Assembly: GCA_046331625.1 (NCBI GenBank)
Contig: JAXLQL010000006.1
Location: forward strand, 1 to 64,000
Origin: JAXLQL01 sp046331625
GTDB lineage: Bacteria > Acidobacteriota > Terriglobia > Bryobacterales > Bryobacteraceae
DNA length: 64,000 nt
Reading direction: 5' to 3'
Below, piece by piece: positions 9,299 to 18,003 of the stretch (position 1 is its first letter; each line of letters starts with the position of its first letter). Position numbers and translations under genes: made by a program. Under the pieces are notes generated by a model. That model had not been told where the DNA came from. It searched no databases and saw only the letters and a list, made by a program, of their open reading frames with translations.

Positions 9299-11710
9299 GT
9301 GAGCGCCAAAGCCAAAGCTTTCATCGCACTGGTCTGCGGGTTGGGTGCGGCGGCAGCCGTGTGGGCCGTGGCGAGTTGGGAGAATGGCAACACCCTCAAG
9401 TGGCTGTTCTACCTGGCGTTCGCCGCTATCAGCTCAAAGCTCAAAGTCCGCTTACCCGGCATTCTGGGCAACCTTTCGGTCAACTACGTTTTCATTTTGC
9501 TGGCCGTCATCGATCTGGCGCCGCAGCAGGTGATCGCGGTGGGTATGACGGCTGCCGTCGCCCAGTGCATCTTCGGCAACCGTAGGCTGAAACCCGTCCA
9601 GATCGCCTTCAGCGTCGCGGGCGTCAATGTCTCGGTGGCGATCGCCTACTTCGTGTTTCGCGGACCGTACTTCCGCGCGCTCGACGATTCCGTCCCGATG
9701 CTGCTGTTCTGGACTACGTCGATCTACTTCGTAGTCAATACCATGCTGGTATCGGCTGTGGTGGGGCTGACCGAGGGCAAGCCGATCCTCACCGGGTGGT
9801 ATCAGAACTTCTTCTGGACGGGTCCGCAATACCTGTTCGGCGCGGGCCTCACCGGGCTGATCCACGTCTGCAATCAAACGTTCGGATGGCAGTACGCCAC
9901 GTTGTTCCTGCCGGGAATCTATCTGCTCTATTCGAGCTACCACCTCTACTTGGGCCGCCTCGAAGAAGAGAAGCGTCACGTTTCTGAGGTCGCCGAACTC
10001 CACCTGCGAACGATTGAAGCCCTGGCGCTGGCCATCGAAGCCAAAGACGACACTACCCACACGCACTTGCGCCGGGTGCAAGTCTACGCGCTCGAGATTG
10101 CACGCGAACTGGGCCTGAGCAACGACGAAATTCACGCTCTGGAAGCAGCCGCGCTATTGCACGACATCGGCAAGCTCGCCGTGCCGGACTACATCATCAA
10201 CAAGCCGGGCCGCCTCACCAAGGAAGAGTTCGAGAAGATGAAGGTCCACCCGGTGGTGGGCGCCGAAATTCTCGAGTGCGTTCAGTTTCCTTATCCCGTC
10301 GTCCCGATCGTGCGCTCCCACCACGAGAAGTGGGATGGCTCGGGCTACCCGGATGGCATCAAGGGCGAGTCGATTCCCATCGGTGCCCGAATTCTTTCCG
10401 CGGTCGATTGCCTCGACGCGCTGGCTTCCGATCGCCAATATCGCCGCGCCCTCCCGCTCGATCAGGCTCTGGCGCATGTGGTCAACGAGTCTGGCAAGAG
10501 CTTCGATCCGCAAGTGGTCTCGATCCTCAAGCGGCGTCACAAGGAGCTCGAAGAGAAGGCGCGAGCGGCCGGCCAGGCGGGCCTCAACAAACTCTCCACC
10601 AGAGCGCGCATCCAACGCGGCGACGCGCCCGCGGCCGGCCTGGCGCCGAGCGACGATACCAAGCTCATCGGTCCGGCTTCGGTGCCGATGGACTTCATCA
10701 CGTCGATTGCCGCCGCACGCCAGGAGTTCCAAATGCTGCACGAGATGAGCCGCGACCTCGGCTCGTCGCTCAGCATGGAAGACACATTCTCACTGCTCGG
10801 AACCCGGCTGCGAAGCCTCGTACCTTACGACAGCATGGCGATCTACCGCTTGACGGAGGGCCACTTGGCCGCGCTCTATTCTTCCGGCGACGATTCCGAA
10901 GTCTTCGGCCGGCTGCGCATCCCTCTTGGCGAGGGGCTGTCTGGTTGGGTTGCTCAAAACTCGCGGCCGATCGTCAACGGTAACCCGAGCGTCGAATCCG
11001 GCTACCTCGGCGACGCGCACCGCTTCACGGTCATGCGCTCGGCTATTTCGGTACCGCTCGAAGCCAACGATCAGGTGATCGGAGCCCTGACGCTCTACCG
11101 CCGCGATCCCGACGCCTTCAGCAATGACCATCTGCGCATTCTGCTCGCCGTCAACTCCAAGGCGGCAATGACCATCGAGAACGCCTTCCGCTACCAGCAC
11201 GTCGAAAAGAATGCGGAAAGCGACGCGCTCACCGGATTGGCCAACGCCAGTTCCTTGTTCGTCCATTTGGAACGCGTGCTCAAAGATTGCCGCACGCGCG
11301 AGGCGAAGCTGGGGGTCATCGTCATGGACCTCGATGGCTTCAAAGCTGTCAATGACCGATTCGGCCACCTCGAGGGCAACCGGCTGCTCAAAGCCGTCGC
11401 GGACGGACTACGCAAGCATACGCGCGAGACGGACTTCGTCGCCCGTATGGGCGGCGACGAGTTCGTTGTGGTCCTACCCGGCGCCGGTCATGATGTCCTG
11501 CGTAATCGCGTCCACAGCCTGGAGCACATGGTCGAGGAGATCGGCCGGGAGATCACCGGCGACGACACCCTCTCGCTCAGCGCCGGTGCTGCCATGTTCC
11601 CTGACGACGGAAACGATTCCCAAAGCCTACTCGACCGCGCCGACCAGCGCATGTACGCCACCAAGCGCAAGCACCATGCCGCGCGCGGTCTTGCCTTTGC
11701 TACGCGCTGA
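9299..11710 (+). CDS. Membrane HD-GYP / GAF / GGDEF cyclic-di-GMP protein
   Basis: An 803-residue signalling protein. The first ~220 residues form several hydrophobic helices. An HD-GYP phosphodiesterase domain follows (about 235-400), with LLHDIGKL near 286 and the DGSGYPDG motif intact. A GAF sensor domain spans about 485-640, and a GGDEF cyclase domain ends the protein, with GGDEF at 718-722. An RETD motif exactly five residues upstream of GGDEF matches a product-inhibition I-site. Both opposing catalytic motifs look intact, so it could make and degrade cyclic-di-GMP, although in such proteins one activity often dominates. GTG start chosen because AGGAGGTG lies about ten bases upstream. 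Confidence 0.93.
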   Translation: MSAKAKAFIALVCGLGAAAAVWAVASWENGNTLKWLFYLAFAAISSKLKVRLPGILGNLSVNYVFILLAVIDLAPQQVIAVGMTAAVAQCIFGNRRLKPVQIAFSVAGVNVSVAIAYFVFRGPYFRALDDSVPMLLFWTTSIYFVVNTMLVSAVVGLTEGKPILTGWYQNFFWTGPQYLFGAGLTGLIHVCNQTFGWQYATLFLPGIYLLYSSYHLYLGRLEEEKRHVSEVAELHLRTIEALALAIEAKDDTTHTHLRRVQVYALEIARELGLSNDEIHALEAAALLHDIGKLAVPDYIINKPGRLTKEEFEKMKVHPVVGAEILECVQFPYPVVPIVRSHHEKWDGSGYPDGIKGESIPIGARILSAVDCLDALASDRQYRRALPLDQALAHVVNESGKSFDPQVVSILKRRHKELEEKARAAGQAGLNKLSTRARIQRGDAPAAGLAPSDDTKLIGPASVPMDFITSIAAARQEFQMLHEMSRDLGSSLSMEDTFSLLGTRLRSLVPYDSMAIYRLTEGHLAALYSSGDDSEVFGRLRIPLGEGLSGWVAQNSRPIVNGNPSVESGYLGDAHRFTVMRSAISVPLEANDQVIGALTLYRRDPDAFSNDHLRILLAVNSKAAMTIENAFRYQHVEKNAESDALTGLANASSLFVHLERVLKDCRTREAKLGVIVMDLDGFKAVNDRFGHLEGNRLLKAVADGLRKHTRETDFVARMGGDEFVVVLPGAGHDVLRNRVHSLEHMVEEIGREITGDDTLSLSAGAAMFPDDGNDSQSLLDRADQRMYATKRKHHAARGLAFATR

Positions 11711-11747
11711 TCCGCATCGAGGCAGTTGGTCGTACAGCTTGAGATAC

Positions 11748-11776
11748 TGGGCAGGCTTCAGCTTGCGCGGGACACT
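11748..11776 (+). repeat. Possible decayed REP-like remnant
   Basis: The stretch GGGCAGGCTTCAGC followed by TTGCGCGGGAC matches the first half of the dispersed double-hairpin repeat, but the second stem is lost. It lies in the 200-base gap between the GGDEF gene and the FAD oxidoreductase. Chance similarity is possible. Confidence 0.35.
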
Positions 11777-11910
11777 CCACGAACTCCCGGCCCTCGGTGT
11801 GTTTGGAGTCTTGGCGCTTGGATCGCCGGCCCGCCGTACGCGCTCCAGTCCTGCTGCTGGCCATCACGGAACGCGGGCGCCGGAACGACTCACTTCAGCG
11901 TACCCACTGC

Positions 11911-13584
11911 TCATCGTGGCAGCAACCGCGGCCAAGCCAACTCCACGCCCTGCGCGGTGAGCTTCGCCTGGAACGCCTCGAGTCGCTTCGCGTCATTGCG
12001 GATTCCCCTCGGCGAAATCCCCGTAGCCACCGCGTGCGCGGCCAGCGCTCCGGCTGACTCGCCGATGTTCCACTCGACGGGATGCAGCCGGTAGCAGCCG
12101 TTCGTGATGTGGGTGACTCCCAGATTCTTGCAAGCCGCCAGCAGGTTCTCCACGCGCCTGGGAATCAAAGCTCCCATCGGGATCTGGAAGGGAAGGGAAC
12201 TGACGTCGATGTAGTTGTCGCCACCCGAAGACGGGTGCAGATCGATGCGATAGCTCCCCACGCCCACCGAATCGGCGAAGCGTTCCGCAGTCACGTCCTC
12301 GCGCTTCTTCCCAGTGGCCTTCATGCGCGCATCGGTTCCCACGTGTTCTTCCACCACGGTGAACTCGGCGCGAATCCGCCGAGACTCGCGGATGTAGGGA
12401 TACATCGCCAGCCCATCTTCCGTCCCCATGAGGTCGCCGCGGAGGCGAAGTCCACGCCAGCCTTGCTTGCCGTCAGGTCTCGGCGCTTCAGTCTGCATCC
12501 AATGGAGCAGGGACAGGCTCAACTGCTTGCCCCGCCGTAGGTGCCGCGCCGCTTCCTCCGCGCTGACCTCGTGCAAGTTCCCGAGCCAATAGTCGTTCTG
12601 CGGCCAGTTCACCAGCGAGATGTCGCTCGCATAGGTGCCAGGCTCAAAGTTCCGCTTGTTCGCGATACGGCGATAGATGAACAGATTCAGCCGGCCATCG
12701 GGACTCCGCTCCGCCGTGGGATCAAACATCACCGGCCTCTCGCCGAGCGTCTGCGGATTGCTCATGGACCAACTGAGCAGCTTCCCCGGCCAGTTCACCG
12801 GCTCCAGCGCAGGCATGTAGTCGCGCCAGAAAGCGTATTCCACGGGCTTGTCGATGACGTGATCTTCGCCCTCGGCATAGTCCACGGCGAAGCACACCGT
12901 GAACGACTGGATGTTGGCAGGCTGCGCCTGCTCCGGAGCATGCAGTTCGCCAGTCTCCTTGCGCGACTCGAATCCGGTGACGTACTCGGTGCGCGTCAGC
13001 GGCAGCAGGTCGCCCTGCTCCGTGGCATCGAGGAAGTACGAAGCCTCCACGGTCTTCGCGGCCTCTCCGCGAAGCGATTGGAGCGTCACCGAGCGAACCC
13101 GGTCCCCGTTCACATCGGCGCCGGAAGGGCGGTGTTCGAGCAGGACCGTGAGCCGGCCGCCGCTGACGTAAGGCGCGAGCATGTTCTCGAGCACCGCGAG
13201 CGACACGCGCGGCTCGTGCGTCAGGCGCGACACCGATCCGTCACCCGGATTCAGTGCGACTCGCGATCGAGCCGAAGCGATCATCGGATAGTGCGTGCGA
13301 TAGTACTCGCGAATCGACTCGCGATACCGCCGATAGAGCGCCGTACAGCCGAACTGCTCGATCCACGGATGCTCGTCCGGCGGCACGGCCTGGGATGTGA
13401 GTTGTCCGCCAACCCACGAGGTCTCCTCGGTGAGGATGACGCGCATCCCGTTTCGAAGCGCCGCGAGTGCGGCCGCGCAACCGCCCACGCCGCCTCCGAT
13501 GACGGCTACATCGGCGCGCAGGTTCTTGGCGGTGAGCGCGGGGGCGGCAAGCATCGCGAGGATCGAACGGCGGGTCAAGGACAT
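11911..13584 (-). CDS. Exported FAD-dependent oxidoreductase (FAD_oxidored family)
   Basis: A 557-residue flavoprotein. A twin-arginine-like leader (LTRRSILAMLAAPAL) is followed by the FAD-binding Rossmann motif VAVIGGGVGGCAAALAA near residues 26-42. The segment SWVGGQLTSQAVPPDEHPW is characteristic of the FAD-dependent oxidoreductase group with Pfam FAD_oxidored, common in Acidobacteria and Planctomycetes. The substrate is unknown; many family members sit near sugar or xenobiotic degradation genes. I use the ATG at 13584 rather than the upstream TTG. It is divergent from the PQQ dehydrogenase with about 33 bases between starts, so the two share a promoter region. Confidence 0.88.
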   Translation of the reverse strand: MSLTRRSILAMLAAPALTAKNLRADVAVIGGGVGGCAAALAALRNGMRVILTEETSWVGGQLTSQAVPPDEHPWIEQFGCTALYRRYRESIREYYRTHYPMIASARSRVALNPGDGSVSRLTHEPRVSLAVLENMLAPYVSGGRLTVLLEHRPSGADVNGDRVRSVTLQSLRGEAAKTVEASYFLDATEQGDLLPLTRTEYVTGFESRKETGELHAPEQAQPANIQSFTVCFAVDYAEGEDHVIDKPVEYAFWRDYMPALEPVNWPGKLLSWSMSNPQTLGERPVMFDPTAERSPDGRLNLFIYRRIANKRNFEPGTYASDISLVNWPQNDYWLGNLHEVSAEEAARHLRRGKQLSLSLLHWMQTEAPRPDGKQGWRGLRLRGDLMGTEDGLAMYPYIRESRRIRAEFTVVEEHVGTDARMKATGKKREDVTAERFADSVGVGSYRIDLHPSSGGDNYIDVSSLPFQIPMGALIPRRVENLLAACKNLGVTHITNGCYRLHPVEWNIGESAGALAAHAVATGISPRGIRNDAKRLEAFQAKLTAQGVELAWPRLLPR

Positions 13585-13617
13585 TTCCAAGATTCCACGA
13601 TACAGTAGTCGAGAAGC

Positions 13618-15714
13618 ATGAAAATCGTCCTCTTACTGCTCATCTCCCTTGCGGCATTGGCACAGCCACGGAGGGCCCCGCAATCCGGTTACTCAGGTTG
13701 GCCCGCCAATGGCGGCGGACCCGATGGCATCCGCTATTCCGCGCTGAAGCAGATCAACCGCTCGAATGCCCACAAGCTCGCCATTGCCTGGACCTACGAC
13801 ACCGGCGACGCTGGTCCCGGTACGGAGATGCAGTGCAACCCCATCGTGATGCACGGCACGCTCTACGCCACCACGCCGAAGATGCGCGTGATCGCGCTCG
13901 ATGCGGCCACCGGCAAACTGAAGTGGAGTTGGGAGCCGCCCGGCGCTGCCGGCGGACGCGGTCGTAACCGCGGAGTCGTCTATTGGGAAGACGGCGCCGA
14001 CCGTCGAGTATTCTTCGCACACCGGCATCTGCTCTACGCTATCCACGCCGGCACTGGCAAGGTGATCGAGAGCTTCGGCAAGGGCGGCAACATTGACCTG
14101 CGAGAAGGCTTCGGGCGCGATCCCGAATCGCTCCCCGTCTCGCAAACCACGCCTGGTCTGATCTACAAGGACATGCTCATCGTGGGCCATCTCACGAGCG
14201 AAGCGCTGCCGGCGGCTCCTGGCGATATCCGCGCGTTCGACGTCCGAACGGGCAAGCAGCGGTGGATCTTCCATACGATTCCGCATCCGGGCGAGTTCGG
14301 TCATGACACGTGGCCGAAAGATGCCTGGACCTACACGGGCGGCGCGAATAACTGGGCGGGCATGGCGCTGGATGTCAAACGCGGACTCGTCTTCGCTCCC
14401 ACGGGTTCGGCTTCGTACGATTTCTACGGCGCGAATCGCGCGGGCGACAACTTGTTCGCCAACACCCTGATTGCTCTCAAGGCTGACACCGGCGAGCGCG
14501 TGTGGCACTTCCAGTTCATCAAACACGATGTTTGGGACCGCGATTTTCCGGCGCCACCGTCGCTCGTCACCGTTCGGCGCGACGGCAAGCTGATTGACGC
14601 CGTGTCTCAGACCACCAAGTCCGGGCATGTGATCGTGTTCGAACGGGAAACCGGGAAGCCGCTGTTCCCGATCGAGTATCGCGAGGTGCCGGCTTCGGAA
14701 GTGGACGGCGAAGTGTTGGCCAAGACGCAGCCGTTTCCGCTGGCGCCGCCGCCGTTCTCCCGCCAGCGCCTCACCGAGGAGATCCTGAGCAAGCGCACGC
14801 CCGAGGTGAACAAGCTGTTGGTGGAACGCCTTCGGAAGGTCCGCAGCGCAGGGCAGTTTACGCCGCCCAGCTTCGAGGGGTCGATCGTGTTTCCGGGTTT
14901 CGACGGTGGCGCCGAGTGGGGTGGCACGGCGTTCGATCCCGAGACGGGACTGCTCTACGTCAACGCGAACGAGATGCCGTGGATCCTGCGGATTGTTCCG
15001 CGCTCGAGCGGCCGCCAGGCAAGTGCGCGGGCACTGTATGTTCGCAATTGTGCCGCGTGCCATCGCGAGGACATGGGCGGGAGTCCGCCAGCGTTTCCGG
15101 CGCTCACAGGGATCGCTAAGAAGCGGACCGCGGCCGAGATCGAGGCCATCGTGCGTAAGGGCGAAGGTCGAATGCCCGGGTTTCCCCAACTGGGCGACGC
15201 GGGCACGGCGGCGCTGGTGAAGCTACTGACCACGGGCGAGGATCAGACGGTTGCCTCCGCGCCGGCTTCCAACTCGCCCTTTGACATGAAGTACACGACC
15301 GATGGCTATAACAAATTCCTCGATCCGGATGGCTATCCGGCGGTGGAGCCGCCGTGGGGAACGCTCAACGCGATCGATCTCGACAAGGGCGTGATCCGCT
15401 GGAAGATTCCGTTCGGCGAGCATCCGAAGCTGGTGGAGCAGGGAATTCGCAACACGGGCTCGGAGAACTACGGCGGACCGATCGTGACGGCCGGGGGCTT
15501 GGTGTTCATCGGCGCAACGAATCTCGACCGCAAGTTCCACGTGTTCGACAAGCTCACGGGCAAGCTCCTGTGGGAGACGACTCTGCCCGCGTCGGGCAAC
15601 GCGACGCCGGCGATGTATGAGGTGAATGGAAAGCAGATGGTGGTGATCGCGGCGGGGGGAGGGAAGTCCGGCGCGCCGTCGGGCGGGACTTACGTGGTGT
15701 TCGCTTTGCCGTAG
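13618..15714 (+). CDS. PQQ-dependent quinoprotein dehydrogenase with cytochrome c domain
   Basis: A 698-residue periplasmic enzyme with a short signal peptide (MKIVLLLLISLAALAQ). Repeated propeller blades carry the tryptophan-docking style of PQQ dehydrogenases (for example ALDAATGKLKWSWEPP, AFDVRTGKQRWIFHT). A haem-binding motif C478-A-A-C481-H482 lies in an inserted cytochrome c domain (about 470-545), so electrons can pass directly to the respiratory chain. The propeller resumes afterwards and ends in the glycine-rich final blade. Oxidises an alcohol or sugar; the exact substrate cannot be told. The last 25 bases overlap the convergent PEP-CTERM gene. The final 214 bases recur at 17019-17232. 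Confidence 0.93.
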   Translation: MKIVLLLLISLAALAQPRRAPQSGYSGWPANGGGPDGIRYSALKQINRSNAHKLAIAWTYDTGDAGPGTEMQCNPIVMHGTLYATTPKMRVIALDAATGKLKWSWEPPGAAGGRGRNRGVVYWEDGADRRVFFAHRHLLYAIHAGTGKVIESFGKGGNIDLREGFGRDPESLPVSQTTPGLIYKDMLIVGHLTSEALPAAPGDIRAFDVRTGKQRWIFHTIPHPGEFGHDTWPKDAWTYTGGANNWAGMALDVKRGLVFAPTGSASYDFYGANRAGDNLFANTLIALKADTGERVWHFQFIKHDVWDRDFPAPPSLVTVRRDGKLIDAVSQTTKSGHVIVFERETGKPLFPIEYREVPASEVDGEVLAKTQPFPLAPPPFSRQRLTEEILSKRTPEVNKLLVERLRKVRSAGQFTPPSFEGSIVFPGFDGGAEWGGTAFDPETGLLYVNANEMPWILRIVPRSSGRQASARALYVRNCAACHREDMGGSPPAFPALTGIAKKRTAAEIEAIVRKGEGRMPGFPQLGDAGTAALVKLLTTGEDQTVASAPASNSPFDMKYTTDGYNKFLDPDGYPAVEPPWGTLNAIDLDKGVIRWKIPFGEHPKLVEQGIRNTGSENYGGPIVTAGGLVFIGATNLDRKFHVFDKLTGKLLWETTLPASGNATPAMYEVNGKQMVVIAAGGGKSGAPSGGTYVVFALP

Positions 15715-16451
15715 TGCCGCCTGCCGAACGGAATCGCAAGTGCAACCAGGCCAGCCAGTGCCAACGCCGCGCTACCTGGTTCTGGAACCCCGGCGGGGTC
15801 GGCCAGAATCGAAAAGTCGTCGATGAAGGCGTTGGTGTTGGGCCGGCCTCCAGGGCCGAACATGTGGAACTCGACACGATCGAACGTCAGGTTCTGGTTG
15901 CTGGAATGGACCACGGCTCCATCGATTGAAACGGTGATGGTATTCGCGCCTACAGTCAAGACAAACCGGTGCCAACCTTGCGTACGCGCGACGTCCGTTG
16001 TCGTGAGTTGGGGGAACACGCCGCAATTCTTGTTAGGACCGGTTAGACCGGCTGACGCAATGTAGCAAAAAGCATCGTAGTCGAGCACCCCGGCGCTCGC
16101 GGTACTTTGCGTTACTATCGGCGACTGCGAGAGTACAAAGAGCTCGTAGAGTGTTTGGGAGCCCGGCTGGGAGTCATAGAAGCTGAGGCTCACAGTGCCC
16201 TTCAGCGGTCCCGAAAAATCGTGCGAGAGGATCAACTCGCGTTGCCCTCCGCTGACGGAAGAAAAGCGAAGCGACTGCGATCCGGATGCCGCTTGGCTCG
16301 AGCTCAGGGAGATCGAGCCGAGTTGCTGGCTGACGCTCCAGAAAGGATCAATTGCGGCGGCTTCGAAACCGTCCGTGAAGGAAATGGTCGCGGCGGATAA
16401 CAGGGCGCTGCCGGCGGCTATTAGCGCGAGGCACATGCAGGAACGTCTCAT
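15690..16451 (-). CDS. PEP-CTERM sorted exported protein
   Basis: A 253-residue protein with an N-terminal signal peptide (MRRSCMCLALIAAGSALLSA), a beta-rich body resembling a concanavalin/laminin-G-like lectin fold, and a C-terminal sorting signal: PEP at 223-225, a hydrophobic helix, then GRRH. Exosortase is expected to process this tail and release the protein to the surface; an exosortase is encoded at 38459 in this window. ATG at 16451 is chosen because GGAGAGA lies seven bases upstream; an upstream in-frame ATG would add 13 residues before the signal peptide. The 3' end overlaps the PQQ gene tail-to-tail. Ligand unknown. Confidence 0.85.
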   Translation of the reverse strand: MRRSCMCLALIAAGSALLSAATISFTDGFEAAAIDPFWSVSQQLGSISLSSSQAASGSQSLRFSSVSGGQRELILSHDFSGPLKGTVSLSFYDSQPGSQTLYELFVLSQSPIVTQSTASAGVLDYDAFCYIASAGLTGPNKNCGVFPQLTTTDVARTQGWHRFVLTVGANTITVSIDGAVVHSSNQNLTFDRVEFHMFGPGGRPNTNAFIDDFSILADPAGVPEPGSAALALAGLVALAIPFGRRHYGKANTT

Positions 16452-17018
16452 TAATCTCTCCAGTCCGAGAGGAGTGCAGGCACACCACACACCATTTCGC
16501 TGCTACCTGGGAGTGTCGGTCAATTGCCAGCGAGCAAGGCTGACTCACCTCACTGGTGAACCTGCGCAGGACGGATCGAACTGCACTAATCGAATATCAC
16601 GAGACGAGTATCTCGTCAATATGTTTTTAGCAACTGTTGCGATAACAACTTACAACAGTCGGCTATCTTACATACAAGGTCCCACCCAAGGTAACCGCTG
16701 AATCAAGATTCCCTTTGAGTAACGCCCTGTAAATCACCTGGATTCAATACGACTTCGGCTCAGTGGCAGTGAGGGGAGCGGCCTGGGCACCCTCCCGTGC
16801 TGCTGGAGAGCTCGCTCATGGCGAATCAGTGAGGGTGCCGATTGCGGTTCTCTGGCCAAGACAACATGCTCGGTTCCGCAAATCCTCCAGCGCCCCGACG
16901 GTCACGGCCACGACGACCAGATCATGCTATCGGGGGCATCAGGCCTTCCGTGCCAAGCAGCGGAGCGTAGCCACATCGCGCTTGAGATCCCTAAGCTAGC
17001 GGCGCGGGTGAAGCTGCT
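16452..17018 (+). other. Intergenic stretch without a convincing gene
   Basis: No frame here shows a recognisable protein. The part nearest the PEP-CTERM gene is markedly AT-richer than its surroundings (about 16575-16680), suggesting the promoter of that gene. The part from about 16760 to 17018 has an open frame running into the PQQ-tail duplicate but no family resemblance. Confidence 0.6.
16603..16617. promoter_or_regulatory. Inverted repeat, possible operator
   Basis: A perfect 6-3-6 inverted repeat, GACGAG-TAT-CTCGTC, in the AT-rich region about 150 bases upstream of the PEP-CTERM start. It could bind a dimeric regulator. No regulator gene is adjacent, so this is tentative. Confidence 0.3.
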
Positions 17019-17232
17019 GGTGTTCATCGGCGCGACGAACCTCGACCGCAAGTTCCACGTGTTCGACAAGCTCACGGGCAAGCTCCTGTGGGAGACGACT
17101 CTGCCCGCGTCGGGCAACGCGACGCCGGCGATGTATGAGGTGAATGGAAAGCAGATGGTGGTGATCGCGGCGGGGGGAGGGAAGTCCGGCGCGCCGTCGG
17201 GCGGGACTTACGTGGCGTTCGCGCTGCCATGA
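17019..17232 (+). pseudogene. Duplicated 3' tail of the PQQ dehydrogenase gene
   Basis: These 214 bases repeat 15501-15714 in the same orientation at an offset of 1518. A central block of about 175 bases is identical; differences are confined to a few bases at each end. It encodes the last propeller blade and stop but lacks the rest of the enzyme. It sits in an open frame that could start at 16924, but the upstream part has no PQQ-family similarity. Best explained as a remnant of a second PQQ dehydrogenase gene or of a recombination event around the PEP-CTERM gene. Confidence 0.85.
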
Positions 17233-17288
17233 AGGGCTTCCAGCCCATCCCATGCCCTGCGCAGCTACGGCGATGGTAGATTAGGGGT

Positions 17289-17492
17289 GTGAAGTTTCCT
17301 GAGCGTATCGAGGCGAAGGCCACTGTGATGATGGGCAAACCCTGCGTGAAGGGCACTCGCATCCCAGTCTACCTGCTGCTCGAAAAAATGGCGGCGGGAG
17401 AAAGCTTTGAGAAGCTGCTCGCTGCCTATCCTCAACTCACGTCTGAAGACTTGCGGGCCTGTCTCGAGTACGCGGCGGCGCTCGCGGCCTAA
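17289..17492 (+). CDS. DUF433 antitoxin
   Basis: A 67-residue DUF433 protein, recognisable by the run MMGKPCVKGTRIPV and the C-terminal helical half ending YPQLTSEDLRACLEYAAA. DUF433 proteins are small winged-helix-like antitoxins usually paired with a PIN-like DUF5615 protein, as here 20 bases downstream. Start is GTG. Expected to neutralise the partner and repress the pair's own promoter. Confidence 0.88.
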   Translation: MKFPERIEAKATVMMGKPCVKGTRIPVYLLLEKMAAGESFEKLLAAYPQLTSEDLRACLEYAAALAA

Positions 17493-17512
17493 GAAGTAGT
17501 GCTTGTGGAAAC

Positions 17513-17866
17513 TTGAGATTTCTACTGGACGAGAATCTGTCACCGCTCCATGCGCGGACGGTCCGCGGCCTCGGCCACGATGCCGTTTCTGTCGCGGAAA
17601 TCGGCCTCTCGGGAGCGGATGACAAAGAAGTCCGGGCTGTTGCCATTGAACAGCAACGGATCCTTCTCACGCTTGACGCTGATTTCGCCAACGTGTTCGT
17701 GTTTCCACCGGCAGAAACTCCAGGTGTCGTGCGACTGCGGCTTCATCCCGCGACCGAGGAGGCAATTGATGAGTTGCTCAGGCGCGCAATCCTGCGCCTG
17801 GCCGGGGTCAGCGTGAGCGGCAAACTCGTCGTGGTGGACGAGCGCAAGATGCGCATTCGCGGATAG
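17513..17866 (+). CDS. DUF5615 PIN-like toxin
   Basis: A 117-residue protein beginning MRFLLDENLS, with TLDADFANV in the middle; the spaced acidic residues match the DUF5615 branch of PIN-like nucleases. The likely start is a TTG at 17513, since no ATG or GTG fits the conserved N-terminus. With the preceding DUF433 protein it forms a VapBC-like toxin-antitoxin pair in the usual antitoxin-first order. RNase activity is inferred from the fold family. Confidence 0.87.
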   Translation: MRFLLDENLSPLHARTVRGLGHDAVSVAEIGLSGADDKEVRAVAIEQQRILLTLDADFANVFVFPPAETPGVVRLRLHPATEEAIDELLRRAILRLAGVSVSGKLVVVDERKMRIRG

Positions 17867-18003
17867 GTCCCCGTCAAAAACCATGCATCAACGCAACTGC
17901 TTGCTCATCTTCGTGGACACCGGAACATAACCTGCCTTCGAGTGCAAGCGCGCGGCGCATCGGTTCGTCAGCGAGGCAGCAGCTTGACCATCTCGCAAAC
18001 GGA

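Noticed and set aside
12541..13608. A 355-codon plus-strand frame overlapping the FAD oxidoreductase
   Set aside because: Shadow of the minus-strand gene; the oxidoreductase has the Rossmann motif and export leader.
16924..17232. A 102-codon ORF containing the PQQ tail as an independent gene
   Set aside because: Only the duplicated tail has family similarity; a single propeller blade cannot fold or bind PQQ, so I call it a remnant.
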